Under the pieces are notes generated by a model. That model ran no database searches. It was not told the origin of the DNA and saw only the letters and a program-made list of their open reading frames with translations. Of a stretch of DNA of 64,000 nucleotides, positions 26,301 through 39,109 are shown one piece after another (within the stretch, counting starts at the first letter, position 1; every line of letters starts with the position of its first letter). Made by a program: the position numbers and the translations under genes. Source of the DNA: Chrysomallon squamiferum (Eukaryota; Mollusca; Gastropoda; Neomphalida; Peltospiridae); the NCBI GenBank assembly GCA_012295275.1, contig CM022666.1:12517275-12581274 (forward strand), in the 5' to 3' direction.

Positions 26301-29300
26301 GATATGCGTGTTTACTTGTATATAAAATAAATGTTTTACTTTATTCACTAACTATGCAAGTATACCATCTACCACTAGATTTGTACAGGAATGTTAGACA
26401 GCTCTGTATACAGCTCAGGTAACCTGACTTCGTTGATGGTTAATAACTATTCCAATACACTGATTGGCAAGTTGTTTGCCAGTGAATGTCAAATTTTTAG
26501 TGTTTTTTATCTTGCGCGCAAAAATATTTATCTTACCACAACAGCAATAAAAAGTTGCCTGGTTACATTTCAGTTATATATTGTTCAGGTTGTTTGTTTC
26601 AAATACAAATGTATAATAAAATAAAAACATTAAAATAAAAACTAAAAATTAAAAACAATAAATAAATAAAATAATAATTAAAAAACCAATTAATAATGGC
26701 TTCCTGCAATGAATTAAGGTCAAAATAGCATACCTCTATCACTCCAGAATTGTTCTCATGAGAAGTGCATACGTAATTAATTCCATATTTTTATTTCCAC
26801 AATATTTTAAGCATATTTACATAAATGCATTTCATGACAGATGTGTGAAACAGTGCTTGTAAAAAAACATTTGATCACTTCTCATAAACAACTATAAAAA
26901 AAACAACCGTAAAGATCAAATTGCACTAATACTATGTTTATAGAATTTTAAAATGCTATTTATTCACATCAATAATTAAAATTTTAAAAATATATATTTT
27001 AAAAGCTCTGTGATCTTTCATTTCATCGTTAAAAAAATAACAATAAAACACGTAAAACCATTCACAGGAAACCAGCACTACTATAAAAATAAAAATAGTT
27101 TGGTGGTAATAATCTGATTTCAGCATTTTTTTTGTTGTTGCATTTTGTTCAAGAGTAAACTATTTTAAGCTAGGAAGATTCAAACTGCTGTCAGGCTCCT
27201 AGAAACAGATCTATTTTTAGAAATGAATGGGAGTCCTTGAAGCATGTTAAAACAAGTGTCTTCAGAAAAGAATCAATGTAAAATGTATTGTAACTAAATT
27301 AATAATTATTACATATCAAACATTTATGTACAAGTAAACATACCTTTCCATTTTGAAATTATACAATTTTCTAAAAACTTGTCAGATTATTAGAAAAGAA
27401 AATGTACTGATTATACATAGTCTATAAACTAGTATAAATTAACTTTTAGTCACAAAGAAAATATATTTTATAAAAGAAATTGCAAAAAAGGTACATATTG
27501 TAGATTTAAATGCAAGATTTATTCCAATAATGTAGTTTACTTCAATAAAACAATTCTTTACAAACATTTCAGATTTTATAATCTATAAATATCTTAAAGG
27601 TCTTATGTTCTATATATAAAAATCAACTCATGTCATCTAGGTTCTTTTAGCATTGTTCACTGTAACTGTACAAACACGTAACACTGTATACACACAGCAA
27701 GTAATAGACTTGTCTGTATTTAATAAGCACTATTTGTCCTTGTGTGTGGTTTTAACACTGTAAGCAACAACTTTCTAACCTTGAACAGTCACCTCTGGAG
27801 CAATTCTGAGGAATTCAGCAAAGCTATTAATATTAGTTTTCTCTTCCCACGTATCTGTCTACACATTTGTTAAGTTTATATAGTGGTCTATGGATAAATG
27901 GTGTAAGCAGATGTGTACATTTTTTATTTATCAAGTGCTAATCATAAAAGTGTTTAAAGGAGTCATGTGTATAGATATGAACATGCATATGCATACATTA
28001 TAATGTATACATCTATGAAAAATGTATTCTTTGTTAAAACAAATCTATTTATACTGGTGTTAAAGTGAAGTTTACAGAGAATATAAAAACTAAATTTATC
28101 AATATCAATACAAAAACATTGAAATATGTATAACATACATCTAAAAACTTTAAATGTTAGTTTTTCTTACAGTTAAATAATATTCATTGTAAGATACAAA
28201 CTAATATAATGTAGAAATCTATATGATCTTTTCTCCATGACATAAAAATGTCCATTTAGGTATCAAAAACATTGTTCTATTTAATCTCTGCTATACATTA
28301 AAGGATCCAACTAAATTCAGATTCACAACAAATTCATGAAATTTAACGCATATTTCATTATCAACAAACCAGTTACAGATTAATATGTTTGTAGGATAAA
28401 TATATGTGGAAAGCCAGTGCTATACCTCAAATATGTACCGTGACAATTTCCTTCTGTAGTAAATTTTTAAACTGTATAATACAGTATAATCTTCAGCTTA
28501 AGACATGTTTATGCCTTTTAGTACATCCGTAACAAACCTGAGCTGTAAGTACCCTTTGGTTAGATAACAAACTGACACTTCAGATCATTATCTAATGGGT
28601 GTATCTGCTAAGAAAACAACACCTTTGTAATATTTACTTATTGTGTTGTATACAAATAAATAAATACCTGTGATAACAAGTGTACCCTTATTAACTTCCA
28701 TTTATAAAGGATACTTGTTAGGTAAAAACTATTTGTAATTTAGATAAATATCACAAAAACAGTATCTTTCAATCACCTTTTAAACATCTTTAATGTGAGA
28801 TAAGCTTTTTATATTTAAACAATTTCAAATTGATATAAATACAGTGTCATTAATGAGTAATTAACTTATGAATAAATGTGAAAATTATCAATTATTATCA
28901 TCAGTATGTCCGTTAAGTTTGTACAAGTTTCATTTTAACAATTACTCATTTAAAATTTCAACATATCCTTTGATATCATTTTACACACACACACACTACA
29001 TATTTATCAATATATTTAAATTTTTAATTTTATCCATAACAAATGCAAAAACTAAACCTGCATTAAATATTCTTACTTTATACAAATTTACAAATAGATA
29101 ATTTTTTTTATTATTATTATTTTATATATAATACTAATTTTTTTAATAAGTAGAATATAATTTGTTTCAATTCTAACCAAAAGATCAACAAACTGAATAT
29201 ATATATTTTTTAAAACTACATGTTAAATATTTTCAATAATATATAAAGAACCATATAAAAAATAGGTATCTTGATAATTCAGCGGTATGTGTTCACAAAA

Positions 29301-30240
29301 ATGATGATGTGCCTCCCTTTTCTTAAATTCTGCATTTGCCATTTATCATGTTCATACTAAACTGTTGTATCCTTTTTATATCAGCATAAAATTTTTAAAA
29401 AAACAGAAAAAAATTTAATATTTCTTAAAAGACATTTCTATCACATAACCTTGTTGAGAAACTGCTTCTGTAAGACGACTAATAGCAATCAGCAGCAGTC
29501 TAAGCAAGAGTCAAGGTTGTCACCTGGTGGAATCTAAAGTAATCCAACATGTACCAGATGTTTCTTTTCAATGGAAGATCTGCTGACTCAAGTTGACAGG
29601 TCAAACTTGTGCCGCCAACATTAACATATCTAAATATACATCCAGTAATACTGCATGGAAAGCTAGAAAATATTTTAAAAAACTAATTTCATCCAATTTA
29701 ACTACCCTGAAACCTAAAAATATTAACAATAACTGCTAATTTAAGCAAATCCAATGATTCTTTTATTGTATTTTAATTTCTTAACAATAATTATGCCGAT
29801 GCTACACTTAAATAACATCTCAAAAGTTTTTGGTACAGTTATTAATTATTGTATATGTATATTGAGAAACACCTATTTAATTTTTAAATTTATTTATTTT
29901 TTTAATTATTTATTTGTTATTATTTAAAACACTGAAATGTCGCCGAATGGAATTGAGTCAGTGTAGATATTGCCATTTCCAAATTTTCACTGCAATAAAT
30001 TCAACAAATCAGAAAAATCACTTAACAATTCCTATGAATAGTCAGTAATTGAATAGAGTAATCTATTACTAAAATATATGGGGGGGGGCAATCGCGGTTA
30101 TCATGGGTATGTCCAATTTTAAAATGAAAGATGTCCAAAATAACTCCTTAACAGCGTGCACGTATTAAAGTAAAATGGTAACATGAAATGAACATTCGTT
30201 TCTGTAAGAAATATATGCATCATGCTAACAAGTAGTTTCA
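21615..30240 (-). other. Probable first intron of the glycogenin gene
   Basis: This 8.6-kb stretch lies between the first recognised catalytic exon and a CpG-containing region likely to be the promoter. It contains only short, low-complexity open frames, an AT microsatellite (23351-23387) and many A/T runs. The short initiating exon must lie here or just upstream, but no ATG-plus-donor of the right phase stood out. Confidence 0.45.
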
Positions 30241-30760
30241 TGCTTGTGACACCTAATACACACGATGTACGCGTACAGCACGAAGTACTACACACGACCT
30301 CGAACAATCCTTACACGGTCACAAGAAGGATGCAAGTCTGGTGCGAACCAACTAAAGCTTGTTTTATAATTTTCAAAAAGAACTCATAAAATATTATAAA
30401 ACGAGTGTTTATACCATGAATGCATGTATTTGGGGGCTTAATGTAAACACATTTTTAAAATTCTTAGTTCAAAGTAAATGCTATAGTAACAAATTCATAC
30501 ACACCTCTATCTCCCATCCCGATTTCGTACTGACATCCAAGTTCCAATACGGAAGTATGCCTATGCGCAACTGCGAATCTATTTTTAGTCACGTGCCGCA
30601 AAACTGGCGTTACATCGCGCACTGAGGTTTATGAAGTAAACAATTCCACGTGCTTTTTCAACGAGAACTGTAAGATTGGTGTATACAAGAACTGTACAAC
30701 GATACTGATATCTGTCCTTTTCGCTACCGATCAGAAGCAAAATAGTGAATTGATCAGATA
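30240..30760. promoter_or_regulatory. CpG-containing region, likely glycogenin promoter and 5' end
   Basis: This stretch has many CpG dinucleotides (for example near 30265-30305 and 30575-30625) in a window where CpG is otherwise scarce, and includes CACGTG-like E-box sequence near 30589 and 30647. It sits where the 5' end of the minus-strand glycogenin gene is expected. No TATA box or start site can be placed with confidence. Confidence 0.35.
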
Positions 30761-33690
30761 GATAGATAAATATTTGGTAATTTAAAAAGGTTCATTCAGA
30801 TTGTGAAATGTATGTTTTCTTCTGAAACAGATTAAATAAATCATATGAACCGTAAGGTTAATGACCACATTATATAAATATTGGGGAAAAAAGTTCTTAT
30901 TCTACGTGTTTAATACATTTGTGTGACTGTCAGCATAATAAACAGGAAAATGACTGAAATTTATACTGGTATGATTCTGTTAAATCTACACCATAGAGCG
31001 GTTTAAACAAAATTCCATATATTGGTTTGATTCATATTTATCTTGTAGAAAACAGGACACTGGTGTCAGTAGTATACAGTTAGATATAAAAGGTTTTTGT
31101 ATGGAGTTCCTAAAAGTTCCATCCTTAGGCCTCTTCTGTTTCTGATGCATGTGAATGTCAGTCAAGTGTAAGACCCTGTATGCACAGCACATGGCTTTGT
31201 TGATGTCTGGAAATAATGTATCTGAGATCGAGGAGACCCAAGTTTGGAAGTTGACCCAGTTAGTGAATGGTAAACAGACAATAAATTATCATCCATCTTA
31301 TTTGAACATAAAATAGGATTGCAAAAATGCAATTCTTTAAATGTTGTATGAAATGGAAATGTCACTGAATCAAAGCAAGTGATATATATCTGAAAGTGAT
31401 TTTAGATCAGTCACTTGTAGCATCTAAGGTGATTTTAAAAGCTGTAGTAATAAACAAGTTTATTTTATAGAGAAACAAGGAAATTTAACCTTAAAACCAA
31501 AAAACTTTTAGTCTTGGCTTTTGTTCAGTGTCATTTTCACTGATTGTTCAGCCTGGTATTGTGGTTTTTCAAAACAGTTGATGGGCAGATTACAAGTTTT
31601 TAATTCTGCTATTTATGGAGTACACAGTCTAACAATTTAAATTAGGACGTGAACAGTATCATCAATGGTAATGCAACTGACTATGAAAAGTCAAACAAAT
31701 TACACAGTGATATACAGTACAAGCTAGAGTGATTTATGTTGCAAGATTTATTTTCTAGCCTTTTTTTTATAAATGCAGAAATTATGTAATTGAATGTTGT
31801 TCCACTATCAGTTAAACACTGGGCAAATAAAAGTTGTTTTAAATCAGAGTTAAAAAAAATTTTGCACACCAGATCAGGTATACATACTCAAAATAATTAT
31901 GTTTCAAATATATTAATGTATAAATCACTTTTATTTTATACTTTAATTAAGTTGTAATCCAGTTCTTGTCCAACTTAGTTAATATAGTCTGTGATAGTTT
32001 TTATCTGTTATTTGTTTGGTAAGTTTGCTAGTCATTTATTAAATTATTGTTTAACTATGTTTTTTAATAACACTGTGTGTGTGTGGGTGTGTGTGTTTAG
32101 GAATTTTATTATCTACCATATTTTTTTTTTTTTTTTGTATTATTTTTAATGAAATTATTCATCTATTATGTATTAAAATTATTATTTAGGAACATGAATT
32201 GTTGATTACTAAAATAATTATATTTACATGTTTTGCCTCACTTTTTTTTTTTTTCATTTAAGAGGATCAAATTGAAAATAAGTGTATGATGATGTGCTTT
32301 TATGTATTATCCTCAGTGATGTTATATATACATATGACATATTAATTGTTATTTATTTATCATATAAAAAATTGTCATGTGCATTGTTTTATCAATTTAC
32401 TTGAATTAAAAAGAGATGTATGGTTACTGTCCCATTTGTTTCACCCTAGTTACTTATTAACTCTGTTAGGCAGGCAACTTAGTTTTAACCTAGAGTGGTT
32501 AACTGATTGTCAAGACAAATTTGTATAATAATATTGATATTAATAATCATAGCTGTAGTAGTAACAAAAGCAGTAACAGTAGTAGTAGTAGTAGTAGCAG
32601 TATTAATAATAATGACATATATCTGATTTCCATAGTATTTTAAATGTAATTTTTATCTTTACTTTTCATTGTTTTATATTTTAAGTGTATATTAAATCCA
32701 GAAATGCTGGTTACCTCCAAGTCAGTACCTGAAATAATAATAATAATAATAACAACAACAACAAACAAGGAAGAAGCCCAAAAATTATTTCAGCTAAATC
32801 TGGATGGAAAATCTGATAAGAGCCCCCTGGTTTATGCAAATATAAACAAAAACTGCTTTTTATTTTTTAATTCATTAAATATTAAACAGCTGGGGGTTGA
32901 GATATGTGTTGCAATTTTCATTGACACGTAAGTATGTAAAGCAGATAGTGATATCACGTCATGGGGAATTACATCAGATGTCAAATATTGACATAACTAA
33001 TAATATTAAATAGTACTAACATACGTCTTAAAATAACATACAGTATCCTGCATAGGTAACTTCATCTGCATTGTTTCTTCTTCATTTATTTTTAGAACCT
33101 TGATTAGATTATTCTCTTTTTTTTTAATTGTAAAGCTAATTTATTATATATATATATATATATTTGTCTATGGCAAAATTGGGACAGGTTTTTTAGTTTT
33201 GTTTGTAGATTTCTTTTTCACACCATTTCCATGCACGTGAATGTAAAGTATGAATAACTTTATATCATTTTTCACTTTCATTATTATCTTTTTTAAAATT
33301 TTATTTACATATTTTAATATTTATTGTTTGTTTGTTACTTTATTTCTTTATTTCTTTATTATTATTAATTAATTAATTTATTTATTTACTTATTTATTTT
33401 ATTATTATTATTTTATTATTATTATTTTTTTTTATTATTATTATTATTTTTTTTTTTTTTTTTTTTTTGAATGAGCTATTTAAGCTTTCTAGTCGGACCA
33501 AAGTTAAGAAATCTGGTTATTATTTCTTTTAATTCATGATTTCAGTGGTGGAGTTTAAATAGAAAAATACAAATTAATTATCTTGTCTTTCATTTCCATG
33601 TTAAAATATTTAATCAGAACAAACAATATGTATATTATACTATATACGTATCGTACAAAAGTAATACGGTCATCATTTACTATTTTCCCT
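30761..33690. other. Intergenic region between two divergent genes
   Basis: No supported gene. Open frames of 60-75 codons occur on both strands but lack splice sites or recognisable motifs. Simple repeats include AGT units at 32577-32602, AAT units near 32732-32750, a GT run near 32072-32096 and an A/T-only tract at about 33340-33470. Confidence 0.55.
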
Positions 33691-33699
33691 TCGGCAATT

Positions 33700-33792
33700 T
33701 CCGTACTGAGCAGGCGCACTCGTTAGGGTTATCATGTAATGTTGGCGAGTTTCATTTTTGCGATATAGTGTGACAGTTTGTACCATAAATAG
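33700..33792 (+). promoter_or_regulatory. Probable promoter and 5' untranslated exon of the CCDC160-like gene
   Basis: A CpG-containing patch (CAGGCGCACTCG and nearby) is followed by a donor, AATAG then GTAGG, at 33792/33793. The coding exon begins right after an acceptor (TTTTTATTTAAG ending 34158), which requires an upstream exon. The exact start site is not visible. Confidence 0.35.
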
Positions 33793-34160
33793 GTAGGAAA
33801 TTGCAATTTTTATCCGTACTTATCAACAGCATTTAAAAGCATTTGACAGATATTGATCAAGATATACATTTTATTTGTTTGCTTTAAGAAAGGCTAAGCG
33901 ATTTGTAACATTTATAAATGACAAATACACACTTTTTAACCAACTTTACCGTACCGTAATTTACTAATGAAGTTTAACTTGTATCCATAATTTTAGTATT
34001 GTTTACTGTTACATTAATATCAAATTAAGGCCTGCAGCTGATAATGATTATGATTCAGATTTCTTAATTTGTTTAATTTTATTTTATTTATTATTTAATT
34101 CTTAACAACCAAAAATGTATGTCACCAATGTGTACATAATTATGTGTTTTTATTTAAGAA

Positions 34161-35438
34161 ATGAGTAATAACAACGCTGGCAAATGGATAGGAGAATTAT
34201 TCCAACCATCTTTCAGTTTCACTGTCGAAGATATTCTAGCAGGAAAGGCAGAAGATGTGCAAATCAAAAGTAAAATTAAAGTGGCTCGGGCATTTGATCC
34301 AGAAGCCATACATGAGATGTATGAAAAGGTACGGATAATGACAGCTCTAGATGAAGAAATGAAGAAACAAAAATCCCTGAAAGAAACACAGAATACAGGA
34401 ATTGGTATGTTAGCAAACATCTGTTTTGTGCGTGTGTGTGTGTGTGTGTATTTGTTTACAAGACCTTGAATTTTACAGAGAAATGTTTGAAATATGTTAT
34501 TAGACAAAATTACTGCCAACAATTACTATTTTTGTTTTTTAATTGATTATTTCATTTAATAACAATTGCAAACATACGTTTGTAACAAGTTATATCAGTT
34601 ATTTTCTTCATATCCTGTTAATAGAAACAATATGTAAAGTATTTTTAAGATAATGATTGTAGATCAAAATTAAAAATTGTCTGTAATTTTATTAGTAAAT
34701 TTTAATTCTTAATATTTTGTTTAAGGCAAAATAGATGGAATATCTGAATCTGAAGAAATCACAGATGAACCCATTAATCTTCAAGATTCCTGTATTTGGG
34801 ATGAAGAGGAGATAAATATCCTTAGAAAAGTTTTTAAAACTGCAAAATACCAAATTAAGGATCTCGAAGTTCAGCTGAGAGAGACAACAAAATTAAACAA
34901 AAGTTTAGAGAAAAATATTGCTGAAAAAACAAGAGCATTAGAAGAAGCCAATGCAAATTTATCTGAGGCAAGAAAGGCAAATACACGCCTGAATATTCAT
35001 TGTGAAAGTTTAAAAGATCAACTGTCTTTGACATCTTCAAAATTAACTGCTGTTACAGAAATGTGGAAAGAGATCTCGGAGAAAAATACTGCTCTGCAAA
35101 AAGAGACTCATGAATGTCGAATAAAAGCAGACAAAGAACGTTTGTTGCAGGAACAACTGCAACTCAAAGTTCAAGAAACTAGCGAGGAGATTATCAGAGA
35201 GAAACATCTTGCTCAGGAAAACGCTAGGAATCGTTACGAAAAAGAAATTTTTGATTTGCAGATGGAACTAAAAAATGTTAGAGAGGAATTGAACAAAGAG
35301 AAACAAACTCATGGTATAACAAAAAAAGCTCTGAACAATTTAAGACAACATTTTGCTAGTCTGCCACTGCAGGATGTCATGCCACCAAATGCTGTTATGG
35401 AGGATCAGGTTAAAGAAATAAACTTTTTGGAACCTTGA
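34161..35438 (+). CDS. CCDC160: CCDC160-like coiled-coil protein
   Basis: Two coding exons, 34161-34404 and 34726-35438, join in phase (G plus GC gives Gly) to make 318 residues, close to the ~325 of the human protein. The N-terminus GKWIGELFQPSFSFTVEDIL resembles the short N-terminal motif of CCDC160 (W, then F-x-P-F/S-F-S, then D-I/V-L). Residues ~110-290 are a long heptad-rich coiled coil. The end carries ALNNLRQHFASL, matching the conserved C-terminal block of that family. The start is the first ATG after an acceptor that leaves only two untranslated bases. The function of the family is not established; the protein is presumably a structural or adaptor coiled coil. An AATAAA lies about 75 bases after the stop. 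Confidence 0.8.
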
Positions 35439-35513
35439 TGGCAGTATTTAATATTATGTTTTAAACATTTCAGAGAACCATGAAATGACAAATGGTTGCA
35501 TCTCCAGGTTTTA

Positions 35514-35519
35514 AATAAA
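35514..35519 (+). terminator. Polyadenylation signal of the CCDC160-like gene
   Basis: AATAAA on the plus strand, 76 bases after the TGA at 35436-35438. Confidence 0.6.
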
Positions 35520-38500
35520 GAAGTAAATGATTTCAGAAATAGAACACATTTTAAAAAGTAAAGTATGGAGTACCTGTAAAATATATTTATTCATGTTAAA
35601 TTAGATGAGAATAATATATATGTATGGTCCATAATTTCAGACATCTTTCATGAGCAATACCTGTTACATTATTGACTATCTTATTCATGAGTAAATGTTT
35701 TCAAATATGACTTTCATATATACAGCTTCTTCATACTGTATTGGTATTTTAATCATGTAACAAAATTTGAAGAACCTGCAACATGTTACTAATTTTTTAA
35801 AATAGATATATTTTTTTAAATCAGTGCTGCTAGACTTTATTAGTTTTTACAAATAAGTTTGCCTCAATATCCAGTACCTATTTGTATCAGGAAGTGGCAG
35901 TAGGTTGAAAGGAATAAATTCTTTAATTTAAAAGATTAACATTTTTTTATAATTTTTATGTAACTAACAAAAAAGTCAAAATGTACCTTTTATTTCTTTT
36001 TCATAGCAAGAATAAATTTTAATCACTTGAAATGGCTCCAGTTTTTCTTGCACTCCAGGATCATCAGAATTTATATTTTCATAATACACGAGGGTTTTTT
36101 TATTTAAAAAAATATAAAATTCTGAAGCATCAGTCAAAGAATACTGTTGTATAGCTGTAATCATTACCTGTTTGAAGCAAGCTGCTTTAAACTTCAGTTC
36201 TGCAAAACCAAGAATCTTTATCAGATGACCAAACTGGTTTTCAAATCAAAAGCATTTACTTTTTTTATTACAATTAATATTAATCAGCATACTGAGATCT
36301 TGTAGTTCTCAAATACCTGATATTTACTGTATCTTGAATTAAATAAGTTACGCTGGCCATCCGCAGTAAACAATCTTCATGAAGAAATGTTAAAGGATTT
36401 CTTTTTAAACGATTTTATACCTCTATAAAATATGGACAAAAGAAAAACTTCAACAAAACTGGATTTTTTTAAAACTAATTTTATTACACAACAAAATGTG
36501 TACACTTACATAAAAAGTACATTTTTGTATTTGCCTCCTTAAGAAAACCAGAAATAAAACACTTAAAAAAATCTAAGGAATGTTAAAGATAAAAAAAAAA
36601 AAAAAAAAATCACTCTACTCTAAAATAAATTAGATTTGATAGTTCTCTTTTACTTAAATGCCGTATTAAAAAACTAACAAACCCAAGATACTTAATAAAA
36701 TTTTGATTATCTGGAGAATAACTGTGACCAAATGAAAAGTAATATAACCTCCATAATTTCGGAATCACCTGAACAATGTCATAAATAATTTTAAAAAAAA
36801 CCAAATTCTTTCAAAACAACTTTGTTCCTTACAATTCAATCAGTAACGGGTTTCTTAGTTTCAGGTGCAAGGTAGAAATTTCATTGTGAACATGTTTGTA
36901 TGTTGGCTACCATCCTTTGAAATAATGTCGCAGTAACAAGACATCTATTTATATTAATTAATGCAAGTAAATTTACAAAATTTTGATTTCATAAAATTAC
37001 AAATTTCAGAATTGTTCGCGGAATAAATGTGCCATTTTTCAAAAAATAAAACAAAATGAATAAAGGATGAGATTTTAAACAGTCAGTGTTTTTGTTTGTT
37101 TCATAACTGTACAGTTAATAATAAAATATCAGATATTTGGCATGTATTTAACTTGTCAGAAATTAAGGACACCAAATACAGGATAATAGGACAGATATTT
37201 AAAAAAAAAAAATTATGTTAATATGTGTGATTATTCTGGTCCAGGCTGTATTATGTACTTCAGTGTGCCAATGAACCTAAACCCTTGTTTGAAAAAGATA
37301 AGTAATGTAATGTTATGATGTCTGAATAAAATTTCTTAAAATAAATAAATCTATAACAACTTCAATGAATTTGTTTTAAAAAAGCAAATCCCTGTTCTTC
37401 CTGACTAAATAAACATCTTAACAACATTTCAAAACTGATTAACAATAAAATATTAATGAATTTTTTTTTTTTTAACGAGGACCACAAAAAGGACCCCCCC
37501 CCAAAATTAAATTATTCAGAATCACATCTCATTACTAGGAAGAAGCCATGTTTATATCTTTATTTGTAAGTAACAAGCCCAACATCTAAAAAATAAGCTA
37601 TTTTTATAATTATTATTATTACTCATGTTTTAAATATTTAAATAATCAGTGGCTAAGTGAAATGTTGATGTAAGCTTGGCACAAATGAATTAACCTTTAT
37701 AGAGTCACTTAAAAAATTACAAAATCTGCATGTGGGCCATCTAATTCTGATCATAGTTTAAATTTGTTATCTAAAATTCACAAAGTAATCTAAAAACTGG
37801 TGAAGCCTATACATAAAAGCACTTTTAATAAACAGGTAATATTTCATAAGTATTGAGAAAGAAAACAAAATAAACATTAAGAAATATTTACAATTACAAA
37901 TGCAGTTTGGACTGCAAAAATATAGAATGAAAAGCTACACACATACATGAAATTATGTTTACAAAATTCGAAGCAGTCTGAACTGCTGAATAAAACAAAA
38001 AAAAAAGAAAAGAAAAAAGAACATTTTTTACATACAGCTTAATCATCAACTGTTTTCTGCTTAAAAGCAAATATACTGCACTAATAATATTTCTAGTGCA
38101 TTCCAACAGTAACAAATTCACTACCAAAAAGCCTTTTTTTCTTCTTTTTTTTTTGAAATTATTTTTCTTCTATTTTAATAAAATCTTAAAAACATTGATA
38201 ATCTTTTATTTTTCACAGGACATTTATTCAATTTCAATTAATAAAATATATTTATAGCCCTCTAATACTAAGTTCAAATGAGTTATTATAATGTGCTTTA
38301 TTATTGTTATTTTTTTAAACTGAAATATTTAAGTATAGATACAATGTTTAGTTATTTCCTTAACAGAGTACAAACATTTAATAAAATGCATTATTCTGTC
38401 ATATGTTACATCTTTTTTCCTCTTTTTTTTTGATGCGCAATTTACAGAAGGGAAACAAATTTAATGATTTTTTAGAAATGTTTATATTGATTAAAATGCT

Positions 38501-38981
38501 CTACTTCTGTACAGTTTAAGCTTTAACAGTATCTGTAATACATCAATTTATTAAATAATAAAACTTGAATAATATATCTGCAAACAGTGAAACTGCATCA
38601 TATAAGTATATTCTTAAACAAAATGTTAAAATATATGCACTATGTAGTTGTCCTTTATAAAACAAAACAAATTAACCATTCAAAATTAGTAATTGTGTGT
38701 GGTTGCAGCATACAGTTAAGAATTAATATAAAGCATGTGTATGAATTCTTCTGGATTTATATATAAATATATACATAGTTTTTTAGTTTCAATACAGTGC
38801 ACATCACAAGCAATCACAACAAGTAACAAAAGTAAAATAAAAAGATTTTACAAAGTGCAAATTAGAAACAGTTATTAACTGAACAAGATGGCTTTACATC
38901 ATCAGTCTATGCATCAATTTGTTTTTTTTTCTTTGTTGCACGTGCAGATTAAAATAGTAAAATTGCTTTCCACCTCTGTTT
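35520..38981. other. Convergent intergenic region, including the ITM2 3' untranslated region
   Basis: The 3' ends of the plus-strand CCDC160-like gene and the minus-strand ITM2 gene face each other here. Only short open frames occur. A TTTATT (AATAAA on the minus strand) at 38547-38552 is one possible ITM2 polyadenylation signal. Poly-A and poly-C runs lie near 36590-36609 and 37494-37501. Confidence 0.5.
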
Positions 38982-39109
38982 TCACACTTGCTGTAAAATA
39001 GTCATCTTCAGCAAGAAGCCCTTTCCAGTGGAGAAACCGAAATGTGATTCCTTCACATGTTTCTCTATTTTCTCCTTCATCATCTTCTTTTCAGCACTTC
39101 GCTTGTACA
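38982..39109 (-). CDS. ITM2B: ITM2 last exon: furin-like site and released C-terminal peptide
   Basis: The acceptor is good (CTGTTTTTTCCTTCAAAG) and the phase-1 join gives VYKR, then 38 residues starting SAEKKMMKEKIEKH and ending MTILQQV. The peptide after the dibasic site contains no cysteine, whereas vertebrate ITM2 peptides have two that form a disulfide. An HF followed by hydrophobic residues is the only echo of the family's HF motif. The minus-one frame over the same exon is open to 38914 and encodes cysteines (TCEGITFRFLHWKG and later ILICTC), so a one-base loss in the A/G-rich stretch 39062-39095 would be an alternative explanation. Confidence 0.7.

Noticed and set aside
31681-32931. 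Several 60-75 codon frames in the intergenic region between glycogenin and the CCDC160-like gene
   Set aside because: Chance lengths for this DNA; low complexity, no splice sites, no recognisable motifs.
34154-34522. 122-codon minus-strand frame over the first CCDC160-like exon
   Set aside because: Shadow of the coding exon and a GT run; no splice logic or family resemblance.
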